Shown: positions 10,208-19,755 of the stretch, in pieces | Numbering within the stretch: the first letter of the stretch is position 1 | How the letters are laid out: each line of letters starts with the position of its first letter | From: Pseudomonas pergaminensis | GTDB taxonomy: Bacteria; Pseudomonadota; Gammaproteobacteria; Pseudomonadales; Pseudomonadaceae | Reading direction: 5' to 3' | DNA length: 64,000 nt | Assembly: GCF_024112395.2 (NCBI RefSeq) | Contig: NZ_CP078013.2 | Coordinates: 5,674,501-5,738,500, forward strand | Position numbers and translations under genes: made by a program | Notes under the pieces: generated by a model | Seen by the model: the letters and a program-made list of their open reading frames with translations, nothing else | Database searches by the model: none | Told to the model about the DNA's origin: nothing

Positions 10208-13018
10208 ATGAGCCTGCCTGCTGCTTTCATAAGCGACATCGCACAACTGATCCCGAAAAATCGGCGTTTCGACGATCCGCTTTCCACCCTCGCTTTCGGC
10301 ACCGACGCCAGCTTTTACCGACTGATCCCACAGTTGGTGATCCGCGTGGAGTCGGAAGACGAAGTCGTTGCCTTGCTGCAACTGGCTCAACGTGACCATG
10401 TACCGGTCACCTTTCGCGCCGCCGGCACCAGCCTGTCCGGGCAAGCCATCAGTGACTCGGTCCTGATCGTCCTGGGCGACAACTGGAATGGCCGCGAAAT
10501 CCGTGGGCAGGGCACCCAAATCCGCCTGCAGCCCGGTGTCATTGGCGCTCAGGCGAATGCGTGGCTGGCGCCATTCGGGCGCAAGATCGGACCGGACCCG
10601 GCGTCGATCAACGCCTGCAAAATCGGCGGTATCGTCGCCAACAATGCCAGCGGCATGTGCTGCGGTACCGCGCAGAACACCTACCACACACTGGCCGGGA
10701 TACGCCTGGTATTGGCTGACGGCAGCCGCCTGGATACCGAAGACGCAGCCAGTGTGACGGCGTTTCGTGAACAGCACGGGACGCTGCTTGAACGCCTGGC
10801 GACACTGGGTCATGAGACCCGCGCCAACACTGAATTGGCGGCAAAAATTCGCCACAAATACCGTCTTAAAAATACCACCGGGCTATCACTCAATGCCCTG
10901 GTGGATTTCGATGAGCCGCTGGATATTCTCAGTCATCTGCTGGTGGGCTCCGAGGGCACCCTTGGGTTTATCAGCGCCGTCACCTACGACACCGTGATCG
11001 ATCACCCGAGCAAAGCGTCGGCATTGATTGTGTTTCCGGATGTCGAAACCTGCTGCAACGCAGTCACCGTCCTCAAAACCCAACCGGTATCAGCCGTCGA
11101 ACTGCTGGACCGGCGCAGCATGCGCTCGGTACAGGACAAGCCGGGCATGCCCGCTTTCGTACAGCAACTATCGGAAAATGCCTGCGCCCTGTTGATCGAA
11201 TCCCGTGCGGCGTCGTCGTCCTTGCTGCACGAGCAACTGGCGCTGATCATGGCTTCACTGGCCCCTTTTCCGGTAGAGAAGCAGGTCGACTTCACCGAAG
11301 ACCCGACGGAGAACGCTCGCCTCTGGGCAATCCGCAAAGACACCTTCCCAGCCGTCGGGGCCGTGCGCAAGACCGGCACCACCGTGATCATTGAGGACGT
11401 GACCTTCCCGGTTGAGCAACTGGCAATCGGCGTGAATCGCTTGATCGAACTGTTCGATAAACATCACTACGACGAAGCGATACTTTTCGGACACGCACTG
11501 GAAGGTAATCTGCACTTCGTGTTCACCCAAGGCTTCAACAGCGCGGAAGAAGTTACGCGCTACCAAGCGTTCATGGACGACGTGGCGCAATTGGTGGCAG
11601 TGGAGTTCGGTGGCTCGCTGAAAGCCGAACACGGCACCGGGCGCAATATGGCACCGTTTGTGGAACTGGAATGGGGCAGCGACGCCTATCAATTGATGTG
11701 GCAGCTCAAGCGCCTGCTGGACCCCAACGGTATTCTCAATCCGGACGTGGTGCTCAGCGAAGACCCGCAAATCCACCTCAAGCACCTCAAACCGTTGCCC
11801 GCCGCCGACGAGATTGTGGATAAGTGCATCGAATGCGGCTTCTGCGAGCCGGTGTGCCCGTCGAAAGGCCTGACGTTGAGCCCGCGCCAGCGCATCGTGA
11901 TCTGGCGCGACATCCAGGCAAAGAAACGCGCCGGTGTCGACACCACTGAGCTGGAAGCTGCGTATCACTACCAGGGCATCGACACCTGCGCCGCCACCGG
12001 ACTTTGCGCCCAGCGCTGCCCTGTAGGAATCAATACCGGCGATCTGGTGAAAAAGCTGCGTAGCCGCGATGCCGACCGTACTAAAACGGCCGAATGGCTT
12101 GCCACTCATTTCGCCACCGCACTGCAAGGCGCGCGTTTTACGCTGCATGTGGCCAATGGCGCACGCATGCTGCTCGGCGCGCCTCGCCTGGCGAAGCTGT
12201 CGGCTAGCGTGACCAGGCTGTCCAAGGGGCAGATTCCACAGTGGACCAACGCCATGCCGCAGCCGGAAAAAGCCATTCGCTTCAGCCCGGCCGTGACGGA
12301 CGAGCGCCCACGGGTGGTCTACCTGGCCGCCTGCGTCTCACGCGCCATGGGCCCGGCGGCAGGTGATAAAGAACAGATGTCGCTGTACGACAAGACCCGC
12401 AGCCTTTTGGAAAAAGCCGGTTACCAAGTCGTGTCTCCCGACAATCAGGACAGCCTGTGCTGTGGCCAGCCATTCGCCTCCAAAGGCTATGCCGAACAGG
12501 CCGAGCACAAACGCCAGGAGTTGATCGGCGCGCTGCTTCACGCCAGCCGTGGCGGGCTTGACCCTATCTACTGCGACACCAGCCCCTGCACCCTGCGCCT
12601 GGTGCAAGACCTGGGCGAAACGCGCCTGGATCTGTACGACCCCGTGCGTTTTATCCGTACACACCTGATGGACCGCCTCGACTTTACGCCCCAGGAGGCT
12701 CCGATCGCCGTGCACGTCACCTGCAGTACCCAGCACCTGGGCGAGAGCCAGGCGCTGATCGACCTGGCCCGACACTGCTCCAAGAACGTAGTCATCCCGG
12801 AAGGCATTCATTGCTGTGGCTTTGCCGGCGACAAAGGCTTCACCACGCCGGAACTCAACGCCCACTCACTGCGCACCCTCAAGGATGCAGTGCAATATTG
12901 CAGCGAAGGGATCTCCACCAGTCGCACCTGCGAGATCGGCCTGAGCCAGCATGGCGGCATTGATTATCACGGGTTGGTGTACCTGGTGGACCGCGTCACC
13001 CAAGCCCGCGTCCATTAA
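10208..13018 (+). CDS. FAD/Fe-S D-lactate dehydrogenase (Dld-II/LldE-type fusion)
   Basis: This 936-residue membrane-associated oxidoreductase is predicted to oxidise D-lactate (or glycolate-like 2-hydroxyacids) to the 2-oxoacid and feed the quinone pool. An N-terminal FAD-binding domain (about 35-270; FRAAGTSLSGQA) and FAD-oxidase C domain (to about 520) are followed by two ferredoxin-type clusters, CIECGFCEPVCP near 540 and CAATGLCAQRCPV near 594. The C-terminal CCG domains contain LCCGQPF near 750 and HCCGFAGDKG near 868. This fused form is typical of Pseudomonas lldR-lldP-lldD-dld operons, but here lldD is absent. Confidence 0.9.
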   Translation: MSLPAAFISDIAQLIPKNRRFDDPLSTLAFGTDASFYRLIPQLVIRVESEDEVVALLQLAQRDHVPVTFRAAGTSLSGQAISDSVLIVLGDNWNGREIRGQGTQIRLQPGVIGAQANAWLAPFGRKIGPDPASINACKIGGIVANNASGMCCGTAQNTYHTLAGIRLVLADGSRLDTEDAASVTAFREQHGTLLERLATLGHETRANTELAAKIRHKYRLKNTTGLSLNALVDFDEPLDILSHLLVGSEGTLGFISAVTYDTVIDHPSKASALIVFPDVETCCNAVTVLKTQPVSAVELLDRRSMRSVQDKPGMPAFVQQLSENACALLIESRAASSSLLHEQLALIMASLAPFPVEKQVDFTEDPTENARLWAIRKDTFPAVGAVRKTGTTVIIEDVTFPVEQLAIGVNRLIELFDKHHYDEAILFGHALEGNLHFVFTQGFNSAEEVTRYQAFMDDVAQLVAVEFGGSLKAEHGTGRNMAPFVELEWGSDAYQLMWQLKRLLDPNGILNPDVVLSEDPQIHLKHLKPLPAADEIVDKCIECGFCEPVCPSKGLTLSPRQRIVIWRDIQAKKRAGVDTTELEAAYHYQGIDTCAATGLCAQRCPVGINTGDLVKKLRSRDADRTKTAEWLATHFATALQGARFTLHVANGARMLLGAPRLAKLSASVTRLSKGQIPQWTNAMPQPEKAIRFSPAVTDERPRVVYLAACVSRAMGPAAGDKEQMSLYDKTRSLLEKAGYQVVSPDNQDSLCCGQPFASKGYAEQAEHKRQELIGALLHASRGGLDPIYCDTSPCTLRLVQDLGETRLDLYDPVRFIRTHLMDRLDFTPQEAPIAVHVTCSTQHLGESQALIDLARHCSKNVVIPEGIHCCGFAGDKGFTTPELNAHSLRTLKDAVQYCSEGISTSRTCEIGLSQHGGIDYHGLVYLVDRVTQARVH

Positions 13019-13156
13019 TGCTGCGAAAAAAAACAGAACCCTCGCGCGCCGGCGTAGTCATCTGCATAGGCCTCGACAATCGAGGCTCATCAGTGATGTC
13101 GCTGGCAGCCGTTGAACGCCAGCAGCGTCGAGCCCTTTTGCGCAAGGAGATACCCT

Positions 13157-13435
13157 ATGAAGCGTTCCGCTCTTGCTGGCTTGTTCATTACCGCTGCGAT
13201 GCTGGCTTCCCCCGTGTTCGCTGCGGGCGAACCCGATCTGTGCAAGATCAATCTGGACAAAATCAACAACGGTAAAGCGCTGCTCGCCACTGACACCAGC
13301 GGTAAAAGCGGCGAAATCGACACTGCCGTCTCCCAGGCCAAAGCGGCCCACGCCGCGGGCGATGACAAAAAGTGCATCGAGATCACCTCGAAGGCGCTGC
13401 AGGACCTGCAGAATAGCGAAAAAGGCGGCCAATAA
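13157..13435 (+). CDS. Small periplasmic hypothetical protein
   Basis: This 92-residue protein starts MKRSALAGLFITAAMLASPVFA, a clear Sec signal peptide with cleavage after AFA-like VFAAG. The mature part is about 70 residues, with two Cys (LCKINL and KKCIEI) that could form a disulfide, and a helical, Ala/Lys-rich body. The start is fixed by AAGGAG seven bases upstream. It stands alone between the lactate genes and ssrA. I do not recognise a named function. Confidence 0.8.
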   Translation: MKRSALAGLFITAAMLASPVFAAGEPDLCKINLDKINNGKALLATDTSGKSGEIDTAVSQAKAAHAAGDDKKCIEITSKALQDLQNSEKGGQ

Positions 13436-13443
13436 GCTGCTCA

Positions 13444-13481
13444 GTCACGGAAGGCACACCTTCGGGTTGGCCTTCCGTGAC
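13444..13481 (+). terminator. Hairpin after the small periplasmic gene
   Basis: GTCACGGAAGGC (13444-13455) pairs perfectly with GCCTTCCGTGAC (13470-13481). There is no proper T-run, so termination efficiency is uncertain. A candidate ssrA promoter (TTGGCC at 13467, TACACT at 13491, 18-base spacer) overlaps its right arm. Confidence 0.5.
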
Positions 13482-13539
13482 CGTTTGGCGTACACTGCAC
13501 AGGCTTGTCACTCACTAAGAAACAACGAGTTACAAGCAC

Positions 13540-13936
13540 GGGGCCGTTTAGGATTCGACGCCGGTCGCGAAACTTTAGGTGCATGCCGAGTTGGTAACAG
13601 AACTCGTAAATCCACTGTTGCAACTTCTTATAGTTGCCAATGACGATAACTACGGCCAGGAATTCGCTCTCGCTGCGTAAGCAGCCTTAGCCCTGAGCTT
13701 CTGGTACCTTCGGGTCCAGCAATCACCAGGGGATGTCTGTAAACCCAAAGTGATTGTCATATAGAACAGAATCGCCGTGCAGTACGTTGTGGACGAAGCG
13801 GCTAAAACTTACACAACTCGCCCAAAGCACCCTGCCCTTCGGGTCGCTGAGGGTTAACTTAATAGAAACGGCTACGCATGTAGTACCGACAGCGGAGTAC
13901 TGGCGGACGGGGGTTCAAATCCCCCCGGCTCCACCA
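13540..13936 (+). ncRNA. ssrA: Transfer-messenger RNA (tmRNA, ssrA)
   Basis: This 397-base RNA rescues stalled ribosomes and tags their products for proteolysis. The 5' end GGGGCCG pairs with CGGCTCC before the encoded ACCA at the 3' end, forming the tRNA-like acceptor stem; GGTTCAAATCC near the end is the T-loop. The open reading frame at 13636-13680 encodes ANDDNYGQEFALAA followed by TAA, the Pseudomonas tag. Its 3' end is a common attachment site for tyrosine integrases, and an integrase remnant follows directly. Confidence 0.97.
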
Positions 13937-13949
13937 TTTGATCAACTAA

Positions 13950-13975
13950 AGACGTCCACGGACGTCTTTTTTTTT
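13950..13975 (+). terminator. Intrinsic terminator of ssrA
   Basis: AGACGTCC-AC-GGACGTCT forms a perfect 8-bp stem and is followed by a run of nine T. It begins 13 bases after the CCA end of the tmRNA. Confidence 0.9.
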
Positions 13976-14048
13976 GCCTTAAATCCAGAAAATACAATGG
14001 GTTAGGTTCCACAACCGTCTTTGTTCGTCCAATGACATCTATTAGCCT

Positions 14049-14100
14049 GTGTATTCCAAGTGGTATTCCAAGCGTTCACCTGCTAAGTTTTGGAATACAC
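14049..14100. repeat. Repeated GTATTCCAA sites before the integrase
   Basis: GTATTCCAAG occurs twice in direct orientation (14051-14060 and 14063-14072). An inverted copy lies at 14090-14100, so that GTGTATTCCAA and TTGGAATACAC make a perfect 11-bp inverted repeat. The cluster sits between the ssrA end and the integrase ATG. It probably served as integrase arm-binding sites or an autoregulatory operator. Confidence 0.6.
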
Positions 14101-14101
14101 C

Positions 14102-15337
14102 ATGGGAGCTCAAGCGGCGCGCCTTTAAGACATCAAAGTCAAGGCCGCCAAGCCAAAGGAGAAGGACTACATCCTCACTGATGGTGACGGCCTTCAGATG
14201 AGAGTTAGAGCCAATGGCTCGAAGCTCTGGAACTTCAATTACATCCACCCGGTTACCAAGAAACGGATCAACATGGGTTTGGGTACTTTCCCAGAGGTAG
14301 GCCTGGCTCAAGCACGGAAACGCACAGTTAGCGCCAGAGAGCTAGTTGGCCGAGGTCTCGATCCTAAGGAAAAGCGTGACACGGATCGCCAGACGTTGAA
14401 GGCGACCACGGAGCACACATTTAAGAACGTGGCCACAGCCTGGTTTGATCTCAAGAAAGATTCAGTGACCACCGCGTACGCCGAAGACATCTGGCGCTCT
14501 TTAACGCTACACGTCTTCCCCGATCTGGCGCTGACTCCGATTTCACCAATCACTGCGCCAGCGGTGATTAAATTGCTGAGACCTCTCGAGACAAAGGGCA
14601 GCCTAGAGACGGTCAAGCGGCTTAGCCAACGTCTTAACGAGATCATGACCTACGGAGTAAACGCCGGACTCATCTTCTCGAATCCGCTCAGTGGTATTCG
14701 CTCCGTCTTCAAAAAGCCGAAGAAACAAAACATGTTAGCGCTCGCGCCGGATGAGCTTAAAGAGCTGATGCTAGCTATCGCTAATGCCAGCATCAAGAGG
14801 ACAACACGCTGCTTGATTGAGTGGCAACTCCACACCATGACTCGTCCAGCGGAAGCGGCTACGGCTCGCTGGGCCGACATCGACCTTGAGAAAAAGGTAT
14901 GGGCAATTCCTCCGGAACGGATTAAAAAGCGTCGCACGCATATTATCCCGCTCACCCAACAAGCTCTTGAGCTTTTGGAGGCTATAAGACCTTTCAGTGG
15001 GCACCGTGAATATGTGTTCCCGGCAGATCGAAATCCGCGTACCCACTGCAACAGCCAGACTGCGAATATGGCGCTTAAACGGATGGGTTTTGAGGGGCGT
15101 CTAGTGAGCCACGGTATGCGCTCAATGGCGAGTACCATACTGAACGAACATTGATGGGATCCAGAGTTGATTGAGGTCGCACTCGCGCACGTTGACAAGG
15201 ATGAGGTACGGAGCGCCTACAACCGGGCTGACTATATCGAGCGTAGGCGTCCAATGATGAAATGGTGGAGCGAGCACATCCAGGCAGCGGCTACCGGAAG
15301 TCTCTCGATGTCAGCAATCATTGGTATGGCGGATTGA
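14102..15337 (+). pseudogene. P4-type tyrosine integrase, inactivated by two in-frame stops
   Basis: The reading frame from ATG 14102 to TGA 15335-15337 would encode a full-size (about 410-residue) P4-family integrase. The N-terminal DUF4102 domain is visible as DIKVKAAKPKEKDYILTDGD and GSKLWNFNY, and the catalytic domain includes HTMTRPAEA and SHGMRS. It is broken by TAA at 14126-14128 (codon 9) and by TGA at 15152-15154, just after TILNEH. The second stop removes the expected catalytic Tyr in AYNRADYIERRRPMM. The continuous 318-codon frame from ATG 14198 therefore lacks both the N-terminal end and the active site. Confidence 0.85.
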
Positions 15338-15755
15338 GCGCCCACTAACCTTGCCGTGCCGCGAGTAATCTTTACTAGCTAGCGCGCATAGACGAGTAGT
15401 TAGCCTGCACGGAGGATGCTTCACGGCCCCCAGCGCTCTGCAGGACTGGCTCGCGAAGCTAGTCTCCAGCTAAGGTTCAGTAGAAACCCGGCCACAAGCC
15501 GGCTTTTCAATGCCATAAGACTTTGTAAAATAACAACTTTCTGCGAAATAACCCTTCCACCCCATACCTCAGCCCATACCTGAACTGAAAGTCTCCAGCT
15601 CACAATAAGGCAACCTGTTGGGCCACAGCGGATAGCAGTGACTGCTACCATAAATGAAGATTGGTTCATTTCCATCCGCTCAAAACCAAAGTGGCACGAC
15701 AAGGAGGCTGGGGCTCTTTTGTGCTGGCGTACTTACCTAAAAAATCTGGATTAGC
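15338..15755. other. Gap between the integrase remnant and the MBL gene
   Basis: No gene is supported here. A short hairpin CCGGC-CACAA-GCCGG followed by CTTTTC (15488-15507) could be a weak terminator. A 28-codon frame starting ATG at 15655 ends just before the next gene, but shows nothing recognisable. Confidence 0.5.
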
Positions 15756-17108
15756 ATGGACACGCTTGTGGCATTGCCGGTTTCTGGTGATTCATTTCTT
15801 CTTCGACGTGACAACTACAACATTCTGGTAGATGGGGGATACAGCAGCCGGATGCTGATTGCGGCACTTTCTAAACCCCGTCTTGCCATCAGCCATTTGC
15901 ATATCGTGGTTTGCACGCATGCCGATAAAGATCACGCTGGCGGTCTCACGGACCTGCTAGACAAGTCATCCATCAGTGTTGGTGAATTTTGGCTGCCAGG
16001 TGCATGGTCGGAATCGCTGCCAGAGCTCTTAAAAAACCCTGATTTAGTGGTGAACGCTCTCATTGCAGAGTTTGATAATTTTTCGCCCCAAGACAACCCC
16101 ACCCTCAATCAGGACCACAGATCGGAATCTCACGCGCGTAAAAGTATTGTCGAGGAATCGCATGAAGCTCAACGCAAGAGCGAGCACGAGCACGAAGGTC
16201 CGGAGCAACAGGATGTCGACGAGTTCGAATCGCACATGCATGCACTCATTGCCTCAGAACGACGCAAATTTGAACGTGACAGCAGGAGCAATGACGACCA
16301 ACTTAGCCCAGAGCAACAAGTAGGCAATGCAGGGTTGGCATGGTTGAAGAAACAAACAGAAAGTCTCGAACTCAACGAGCTAAATGATGCAGATTCTGCC
16401 AAGGCATTTGGCAGAGGGCGTAAGTTACTCAGGCAGCAAGCCCGAAAGAATCATATGGATCAGAACTGGACTGCGTTCGGGCTTGAATTAATCGACACAG
16501 CAGAACGGATCAGAAAAATTGCAGTTCAGGCGATTCGCCACAGCGTCAAGGTACGTTGGTTCGACTTCGGTGAATTCGCGAAGACGAAGCAAGCATCTGG
16601 AGGGGAGCCAGATCTCCTTGTGCCTCTGAACGCAGTAGAGGTTGTCGTACCACCACCCCCCACCGAAATGATGATGTACATGCTTCGTTTGACGCCGGTG
16701 AACGAAGAGTGCCTGGTGTTCTTGTCACCCGGCCCTACATGGCGTCACCGCGGCGTGGTCTTCACCGGAGACTCTCCGCTGGGTCATGGATCTGGCTACA
16801 GACTTAGCCTCTTGGATTGGCCAACAGAGCGCGCTCAATGGGTCGTCGCCACGGCGCCACACCACGGTTCTGAAAGCAATGCTGTGGCCTATGAGCATTT
16901 GGAGGCAATGACTAATGTCGAGCTTTGGTTGCGATCCGGCGGATCATCTAAGCATCCAGGCCCAACATTCCGAAGGTTACCTCAGGTCCAGCGAGGTTGT
17001 ACGCATTGTCCCCGATTGGGGCTGAAGCGAGGAATAGCTGAAGTGCAATTGTCGGATCAATTTAAGGGGCCGTCTTTCCGCGTCAAACCCCATGATTGCT
17101 CTTGCTAA
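15756..17108 (+). CDS. Metallo-beta-lactamase-fold protein with a charged insertion
   Basis: This 450-residue protein has the MBL motif THADKDHAGG (residues 54-63), which supplies metal ligands H55, D57, D59 and H60. Later TGDSPLGHG and APHHGSESN fit the C-terminal metal-site regions of ComEC-like MBL domains. A highly charged, probably coiled-coil insertion of about 160 residues (about 110-275) separates the two halves. The substrate is unknown; nuclease, phosphodiesterase and hydrolase are all possible. It is convergent with the restriction gene across 70 bases and lies in the ssrA-linked island, so a defence role is plausible but unproven. Confidence 0.7.
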   Translation: MDTLVALPVSGDSFLLRRDNYNILVDGGYSSRMLIAALSKPRLAISHLHIVVCTHADKDHAGGLTDLLDKSSISVGEFWLPGAWSESLPELLKNPDLVVNALIAEFDNFSPQDNPTLNQDHRSESHARKSIVEESHEAQRKSEHEHEGPEQQDVDEFESHMHALIASERRKFERDSRSNDDQLSPEQQVGNAGLAWLKKQTESLELNELNDADSAKAFGRGRKLLRQQARKNHMDQNWTAFGLELIDTAERIRKIAVQAIRHSVKVRWFDFGEFAKTKQASGGEPDLLVPLNAVEVVVPPPPTEMMMYMLRLTPVNEECLVFLSPGPTWRHRGVVFTGDSPLGHGSGYRLSLLDWPTERAQWVVATAPHHGSESNAVAYEHLEAMTNVELWLRSGGSSKHPGPTFRRLPQVQRGCTHCPRLGLKRGIAEVQLSDQFKGPSFRVKPHDCSC

Positions 17109-17178
17109 CGAACCCAGGGCTGCCCCCGATTGTAGGAGTAGCCTTCAAGTTTTTCATGGTTGAAGGCTAACATCACGC

Positions 17179-19755
17179 CTATGAGTAACGCAGTCGCTGA
17201 ACTTCGAAAGGACCGTCATCGACCAAGGTTTGGCTGTCGCTGGTAAGACGCAAAAGCCGGAAGTTACCTTCAGCACCGGCTTTACCAGCCATATAAACTC
17301 GGCCATAGACAATGTGGTGTGCACCAGCCTTCGCTTTATCAAACTGTTGAAGCTGCGGCCCTTTTACCTCACTTAGAGCGACTCCGCCCCCTTCAACACG
17401 CTCCGTCACACCCACGACAAAATCAGGATAGAAGCCAACACCTTCGGCCCAACCATACAAGGCCACCGAGGAAGGTTTTCTACTAGGGTTGCGATGCCAC
17501 CACATCACTTCGGGCGACGTGTCTAGCAATTCAGCAAACTCGCGCTCCTGCGGACGAAGGTCATCAGGGAAAACACCGTAGAGGTTCCGGACTGCTGGCG
17601 CTAGTGGCAGCAACGATGAAACCGAGACCGGAAGGTGTACTGTTGCAGTGCTTACCTGCTCCGCCCTTAATCGCTTGTGAGCATCGCGAATGAGTTTATC
17701 ATTGCGCACTAATACCAGCTCCAGCTGCCTTGTCAGCTCTTCCTCGTCCACGGGCGGCTCATGTCCTTCGTTGACCAAGACCTCACGAAAGCGTGTCCGA
17801 AGTGCTTGGAGCAGCTCCCGTCGATCAACATCTTCAAACTGAAAGGCAATCTGTCTGGCTTTCTGGGCGATGGCCGCTGAAGACACCGTTGCCCAGACGT
17901 CTTTATCTTCTGGAGTTGTACCCGCAGCAAACACGTCCGTCACGCGTTCCGTGACTCTTGATCGCACTTTCAGTCGGTCACCTAGAACGCGAGCGAAATC
18001 TATGTGCTGGGCCAGCCTAAGCTCGAAATCTTCAGACAAAACAGGCAAGGTTTCGGTCTGGAGTGAGCGGGGAGCTGTGGATCTAAGTGGATAATTGAAA
18101 CTAGTCGATTCTGCCTCAAGCTGGAATGCATTAGCCAATTGAGAGGCTTCTGTAAATCCGTGCGTTAACCCCGGATGCAGCGGATCTACAGGATCTTCAT
18201 AACCACTGTCGGCTCCGGTGCGTGATGACGTATTTATCACCTGAAATAGGGAAGCCTGCTCCCCTCCAAAGGGCGTTACGTGCCGTGTAGCCTGCCTAGA
18301 CGACGTAATAACCTCAGAGGTCGAGGCCTCTGAATTTGCAATGTCGGCGGCATTTTCAGAGGCCGTAGAAACAGACTGATTCGCAAGAAGTGAAAACGTC
18401 TGCCCCGGCTTCACCACTTGCACGCTCGATTGGCCGCCGACGATAGTCACAACGGTGGCTGGTGAAGCAGCAGCCAATTGACCTGGTAGCTGGTTAATTT
18501 GCGCAGCGGCGTTTAGCAGTCCTTCCTGAGCTTCACCATTGGCTAGAAAGACATAGCCATACTGAAGCAGCGGAGGAAGCTGCTCGAGACGACCTTGAAG
18601 TAACCGATGAACCCGCATGATTCGTCCAACGACCTGCACACCAAAACTTGCGTCTCGCGCGCCACGCAGTGCTGCTAAGGTAAATGCTCGCGGTGCGTCA
18701 AAACCAGTCGCGATTGCCATTTTAAATAAAATGACTTCCACCTGCGGATCGTTAGCAAGCGCAGATAGATTAGGATCGGGCTCATCTGAAGTGTGGCTGC
18801 GCACAGCCGTTTCTGGGAATAAAAGCGTGTTTATAATGTAGTTCTTCGCCTTCTCCAGCATCTGACCACCGTTAGGCACTTGCACCAACATCAGAGGGAC
18901 TAAATCTACCCCCTCATCAATTAGTGTCTTCTTGATTAAGCGGTGCATAGCGGTCGCCTCAGACATGGCGACTTCTTCGAAGGCCAGCAGTTGCGCGTCG
19001 TCTTGGTTTTGAGCGATGAATCGAGCCGCCTTTACGCTCTTCTTGAGCAATTGCGCTTCCACGCCTTCAGCACGCGTAATCGAGGCCCATTCGTCAGGAG
19101 CTCCAATACGGTATCCCGTCTGCTGGGCAAACTTGGCTGCATCTGCGTCCCGTGGCGTCGCGGTCATTAGCAGGACGTAGTCTGGCGCCAACACCTGCGC
19201 GAAGAAGCGCCCAGCTTCCGTTGCGCGGACGAAACCGTGGTGAGCCTCATCAACAATCACGCCGATCCGAAAACCTGCATTCCGGGCCTCCGCGATCAAG
19301 TCATCTACGGCCATTCCAACATCGCCGCTTTGCCGAACCAACCGAGAATCACGGGAACGCGCCGCAACTGTCTGCCAGCTCAACACAAAAACAGAGCCTG
19401 GCGTGATCTTCTCGATTTGGCGGTCAGTGTCAATGTCCAACTGCACGAGGCTCGGGGCCTGTTGCTTGAGTGAGGCCTTGGCTTGAGACAAAACCCCTGT
19501 AAATGGAGAGAACCAAAACCAGAGCACGCGATCCATCGGCGAAAATCTCGCCATAAACTCACAAGCAATCAACGTCTTGCCTATACCTGTTGGCGCTTGC
19601 AAGAGCACGCAAGCACCATCGCGACGAAGCCGAGTGAGCTCAGCTTCATCCGGTTTCGCTCCCAAAGCGTCATAACTAGACTTCAATACATTGAACCGAT
19701 CAACCAGTACATCAATGTGCTGATCCTGGAACAGCATAGGGATGGTTCGACTCAC
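17179..19755 (-). CDS. Type III-like restriction subunit (Res): helicase plus nuclease
   Basis: This 858-residue SF2 ATPase has Walker A APTGIGKT (residues 54-61), DEAH box VDEAHHG (168-174) and motif III ATPRDAD. Motif VI-like VVGRIMRVHR follows. The C-terminus carries a PD-(D/E)xK nuclease signature, YPDF near 776 followed by SEVKG near 795. This is the architecture of Res subunits of type III restriction enzymes. Its start overlaps the end of the methyltransferase gene by four bases, showing one operon. Because the methyltransferase is broken, a classical Res would probably be inactive. Confidence 0.85.
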   Translation of the reverse strand: MSRTIPMLFQDQHIDVLVDRFNVLKSSYDALGAKPDEAELTRLRRDGACVLLQAPTGIGKTLIACEFMARFSPMDRVLWFWFSPFTGVLSQAKASLKQQAPSLVQLDIDTDRQIEKITPGSVFVLSWQTVAARSRDSRLVRQSGDVGMAVDDLIAEARNAGFRIGVIVDEAHHGFVRATEAGRFFAQVLAPDYVLLMTATPRDADAAKFAQQTGYRIGAPDEWASITRAEGVEAQLLKKSVKAARFIAQNQDDAQLLAFEEVAMSEATAMHRLIKKTLIDEGVDLVPLMLVQVPNGGQMLEKAKNYIINTLLFPETAVRSHTSDEPDPNLSALANDPQVEVILFKMAIATGFDAPRAFTLAALRGARDASFGVQVVGRIMRVHRLLQGRLEQLPPLLQYGYVFLANGEAQEGLLNAAAQINQLPGQLAAASPATVVTIVGGQSSVQVVKPGQTFSLLANQSVSTASENAADIANSEASTSEVITSSRQATRHVTPFGGEQASLFQVINTSSRTGADSGYEDPVDPLHPGLTHGFTEASQLANAFQLEAESTSFNYPLRSTAPRSLQTETLPVLSEDFELRLAQHIDFARVLGDRLKVRSRVTERVTDVFAAGTTPEDKDVWATVSSAAIAQKARQIAFQFEDVDRRELLQALRTRFREVLVNEGHEPPVDEEELTRQLELVLVRNDKLIRDAHKRLRAEQVSTATVHLPVSVSSLLPLAPAVRNLYGVFPDDLRPQEREFAELLDTSPEVMWWHRNPSRKPSSVALYGWAEGVGFYPDFVVGVTERVEGGGVALSEVKGPQLQQFDKAKAGAHHIVYGRVYMAGKAGAEGNFRLLRLTSDSQTLVDDGPFEVQRLRYS

